Origin: Owenia fusiformis
Lineage: Eukaryota > Annelida > Polychaeta > Sabellida > Oweniidae
Reading direction: 5' to 3'
Length of the DNA: 64,000 nt
Assembly (NCBI GenBank): GCA_903813345.2
Contig: CAIIXF020000004.1
Span: 19,564,477-19,628,476 of the forward strand
Positions 61,332 through 64,000 of the stretch are shown here, piece by piece; position 1 is the first letter of the stretch, and each line of letters begins with the position of its first letter. The notes below the pieces were generated by a model that worked only from the letters and a program-made list of their open reading frames with translations, was not told the origin of the DNA and searched no databases. A program made the translations under genes and the position numbers.

Positions 61332-63547
61332 GTAGGTCTGCGAGAAATCATGATTTTATGCATTTTTATGCAGCACCTAAAATTGTAACATATTTTTTAT
61401 ATTCACTTTATAGTGAAGGGATTCAGTCTTGCTCTCAACTTGAGAACTTAGAAATACTGAATCTTTTTATTATAGAGTAACTTTATGAGATCACAATTAT
61501 AATGCATTATGGTGTCTCAATAAAATTCAATAAAATCATGGTAGTTTTCGCTGTTGTTTGACTCTAACTTGAGTATACTGCAGCTATATGTACAGTACAA
61601 GTCAAAATAAAGCAGCTTTGGGGAGCAGTGTAGATTGCTTTATGGCCCTTCATTCTCTCCTTTAACGTAAAATATTATGTTGGTCATGTTGTGAAAGACA
61701 AACTACAGTGAAAAACAGAGGAAATATGAAGGAAACATGCTGTAAGTTAACTTCAGGAATTATTATTATTTAGAAATGCCAGAAAATCAGGCATCACTTT
61801 AAAAATGTTTAAGAGAAATCATATTCTAGTAAAACATGACTTATGGTATTTTATAAGCATGGGTCTTCATAAATGTTTATGTATAGTTTATTTTGAGCTG
61901 TACTGTAGCTTGTTTTACCTTGTATCTGAGGCATTTCAAAGCAACCTATTTTTCCCATAATGCAGCATTGTATTCTATTGCATCATGGGTATATTCCTTC
62001 TTTTTATTGTAAAGTAAATATTATAAGTGGATCCTGTATGTTTTCATGTTCTTTGAAAAATGCCTTGTTTACTGCTTGAACATTTCAACTCAAGCCATGT
62101 AAAGTGACTCATTCCCAATATGCTTTGTTTGCAATTTTATATATCATGGATTGAGTTTATCATATACAGTATTATTAATATATGTTGACACTTTCATATC
62201 CATTTTTAGTTCATTTTGAATTAAGTTATTTTGGAATAGGATTCACTTTGATATTTCATTCTTTGAAAAATATTATCAAGTGAGACTTTTTTCTGAAGGC
62301 ACCATTGTGAGACGTGAATATCTATTTTGTGGTACCATGTTTGGTATTCTTTTACATAAAATGAAAATGTCAATTAATATTTCATATTGAAGATGTAGAG
62401 TTCTGCACATAATGGGAGTTTGGGATCAGAGCACTGGCCATTTTGAGCCTCAAGCTTGGATTGAAAAATCAGTTAATTATTTTCATAGTTCTTGAAAAGA
62501 ATATTATTTCAGTATTTCTGTGTGGGAACATTTCAGCCATCAGTCTTCTTTCAATCCTTGCTATAAACAGGCTTGTCGGCTGTTTCGCTATGTACCTGTT
62601 ACAGAGCAGCCATTTCATTTTACCTAGCTTTATCACTAGAGGGCATGTCGACACAATTAGCTTTGGGAAGCATTTAAGAAGCATATTTTCTCCTATTTTA
62701 AGGATATCTATTCTGTAGTACTGTTCTGTACTGTGTGAATGCCTTGTAGAGCTTGTCACTTGTTCCTTACTACTTCATATGGGCAATTCATTGTGACATG
62801 TTACAATTAAGAAATATCTCTTTCAAAATGTTACTTATTCATAAACAAAATGCATACAGGATTATGTGGGTGTGATATCTCTTGTCATATGACTTTGAAT
62901 GGTGTAAATCATCCATCATAGTTTAAAACCCCAATAGTAGCTTCCCCAAGGAGAAAGCTGTGAGATGAGCTTCATTTATTCAATTCTAGGTTGTGTAATT
63001 ATCAATAAGCTAAAATTTGCACATGATTGGATATGAATTTTCAGGTGCATAAAAAGTTCCTCAATGTCTTCCTTCGTGTGAATGCTTCCCTTAGCTATGA
63101 ATTATTTTATAAGAAAAATAACAATGAAATGTCTCTCTATTTCATTCTAAATATCCAACAAAGCACCATTAGTGTTTTTTGCAAATATAACAATATTCAC
63201 TTTGAGTTCTGTAAATTTAAGCTGTTTATTTTAAGTTAAATACCACCATTGTAATAATTATGAAAGCAGCCCATTGAAAGAATCTCACTGACACACAAGC
63301 ATTTCACCATTTTCTCAAAAATCTTTCATCAGTTAGTTGAAATGTATGATTTTCAAATTTCTCCCTTATGTTTCTATAACATGCTTTTACTTCACTTTTT
63401 AATGTATTCAATGAGGGGGGAAGTGAGGTTGTTTCTGGGTTGGTTGTATATGTTGCTATAACGACTGTAATGGAGGCTACATTGCTGAGGTCATGTGCTA
63501 CTGTCCCAAGCTTCTCATTGGTTAAATGCTTTTGCTTCTTTTTCTAG
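61332..63547 (+). other. mbl: Muscleblind intron before the alternative terminal exon
   Basis: No gene, array or transposon ends recognised. The opposed 91- and 96-codon frames at 62443-62759 overlap on the two strands and match nothing known. Confidence 0.6.
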
Positions 63548-63619
63548 ATGACCCTGTTTGCTGTAGGAGAAGCTAAAGAACTGTATCAACTACGCCTTCA
63601 TTCACACACGTCATTTTGA
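63548..63619 (+). CDS. mbl: Probable alternative terminal exon (short-isoform C-terminus)
   Basis: A strong acceptor (CTTTTGCTTCTTTTTCTAG, AG 63546-63547) opens a phase-0 frame of 23 codons beginning MTLFAVGEAKELYQ and ending in TGA at 63617-63619. Joined to the preceding exon it gives ...RADRLE-MTLFAVGEAK..., a protein with only ZnF1/2 and a unique tail. Drosophila mbl likewise makes isoforms that end after this same RSDRLE junction with unrelated tails, so the arrangement has family precedent. Downstream ATTAAA signals support a 3' end. It could instead be a cassette exon introducing a premature stop. The methionine here is internal and not a start. Confidence 0.6.
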   Translation: MTLFAVGEAKELYQLRLHSHTSF

Positions 63620-64000
63620 ATTCCAATGAAAGAATACTTGAAATATACATATAATTAAACATGCATACCATCACATATACCCTTTTAAAGCAGTACATAC
63701 TTGTATTGACTATACTTATAGATGTTGTGGTCCTTAAAGTGCACTAAATCATTTTGTATACTCTATCTTACCTTTGTATAGCCTACTTTTAGCACAGATT
63801 TTTTTTATTAAATCCTTCCCTTATTTTGATTCTGTTTACTCTAACCCTTTAGTTTATTTATTTGTTTCCAACTATCACTTGACTAAGAGTACTTCTGCAC
63901 AACTTTTGTTTGGGAAGTAAACTTCGTCCTGACCCTTTATTGAAAGAACTTTCCCAGCCAGCACTATAGTATATGCTAGATATGCATCACTTAAAGGGAT
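63620..64000 (+). terminator. mbl: Putative 3' UTR with ATTAAA poly(A) signals
   Basis: ATTAAA occurs at 63654-63659, 35 bases after the stop, and again at 63807-63812, followed by pyrimidine/T-rich sequence. Which, if either, is used cannot be told from sequence. Nothing else is recognised to the window edge. Confidence 0.4.

Overview
This is a eukaryotic, AT-rich, intron-dominated window from an invertebrate. It carries one recognisable gene, a muscleblind (mbl/MBNL) family RNA-binding splicing regulator, running left to right on the + strand. Invertebrate-type second zinc finger spacing (CX7CX6CX3H), long introns, frequent ACATGTA words, abundant foldback elements and (TCCG)n-linked interspersed repeats suggest a lophotrochozoan, most likely a mollusc such as a bivalve. 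That placement is inference from sequence style.

Gene layout. A strong 3' splice site at 16555-16556 opens an exon with 5' UTR (three short uORFs) and the first 70 codons (16793-17002: ZnF1 and the first half of ZnF2). After a ~31.9 kb intron come two tandem homologous exons, 2a (48946-49113) and 2b (49180-49350). Each supplies the second half of ZnF2, and they are only 66 bp apart, so they are probably mutually exclusive. Downstream are a tentative exon at 55132-55242, a likely 33-nt microexon at 59373-59405, a confident exon at 61134-61331 ending ...RADRLE (the classic muscleblind boundary before the second zinc finger pair), and a probable alternative terminal exon at 63548-63619 with poly(A) signals. 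That terminal exon would make a short isoform with a single zinc finger pair. Exons for the second finger pair would lie beyond the window, and a non-coding first exon and promoter lie upstream of 16.5 kb or outside it. Every internal boundary found is phase 0, so any combination stays in frame.

1-16.5 kb: upstream or first-intron sequence with minisatellites (1.7, 9.75 and 11.2 kb), a 1.1 kb foldback element, an adjacent hAT-type element with 8-bp target duplications, and a perfect 35-bp palindrome. 17-48.9 kb: the large intron, holding a 59-bp minisatellite rich in 5' splice site look-alikes just after exon 1, a 51-bp minisatellite, a hAT-like MITE, a piggyBac-like MITE, a 5 kb nest of transposons (24998-30031) including a dead mariner, further foldbacks at 33.4 and 39-40 kb, a CpG-richer patch at 37.3-37.7 kb, and a tRNA-headed SINE-like repeat at 46.1 kb. 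49.4-64 kb: shorter introns with a 44-bp minisatellite interrupted by two MITEs and a 55-bp minisatellite that starts inside the donor site of the microexon.

The most interesting system-level signal is a self-regulating splicing locus: duplicated ZnF2 exons, all-symmetric phases, an alternative truncating end, and tandem arrays carrying either muscleblind-type UGCU motifs or splice-site-like motifs. No other protein-coding gene could be supported; nearly all other open frames are short, unrecognised, or by-products of tandem repeats.
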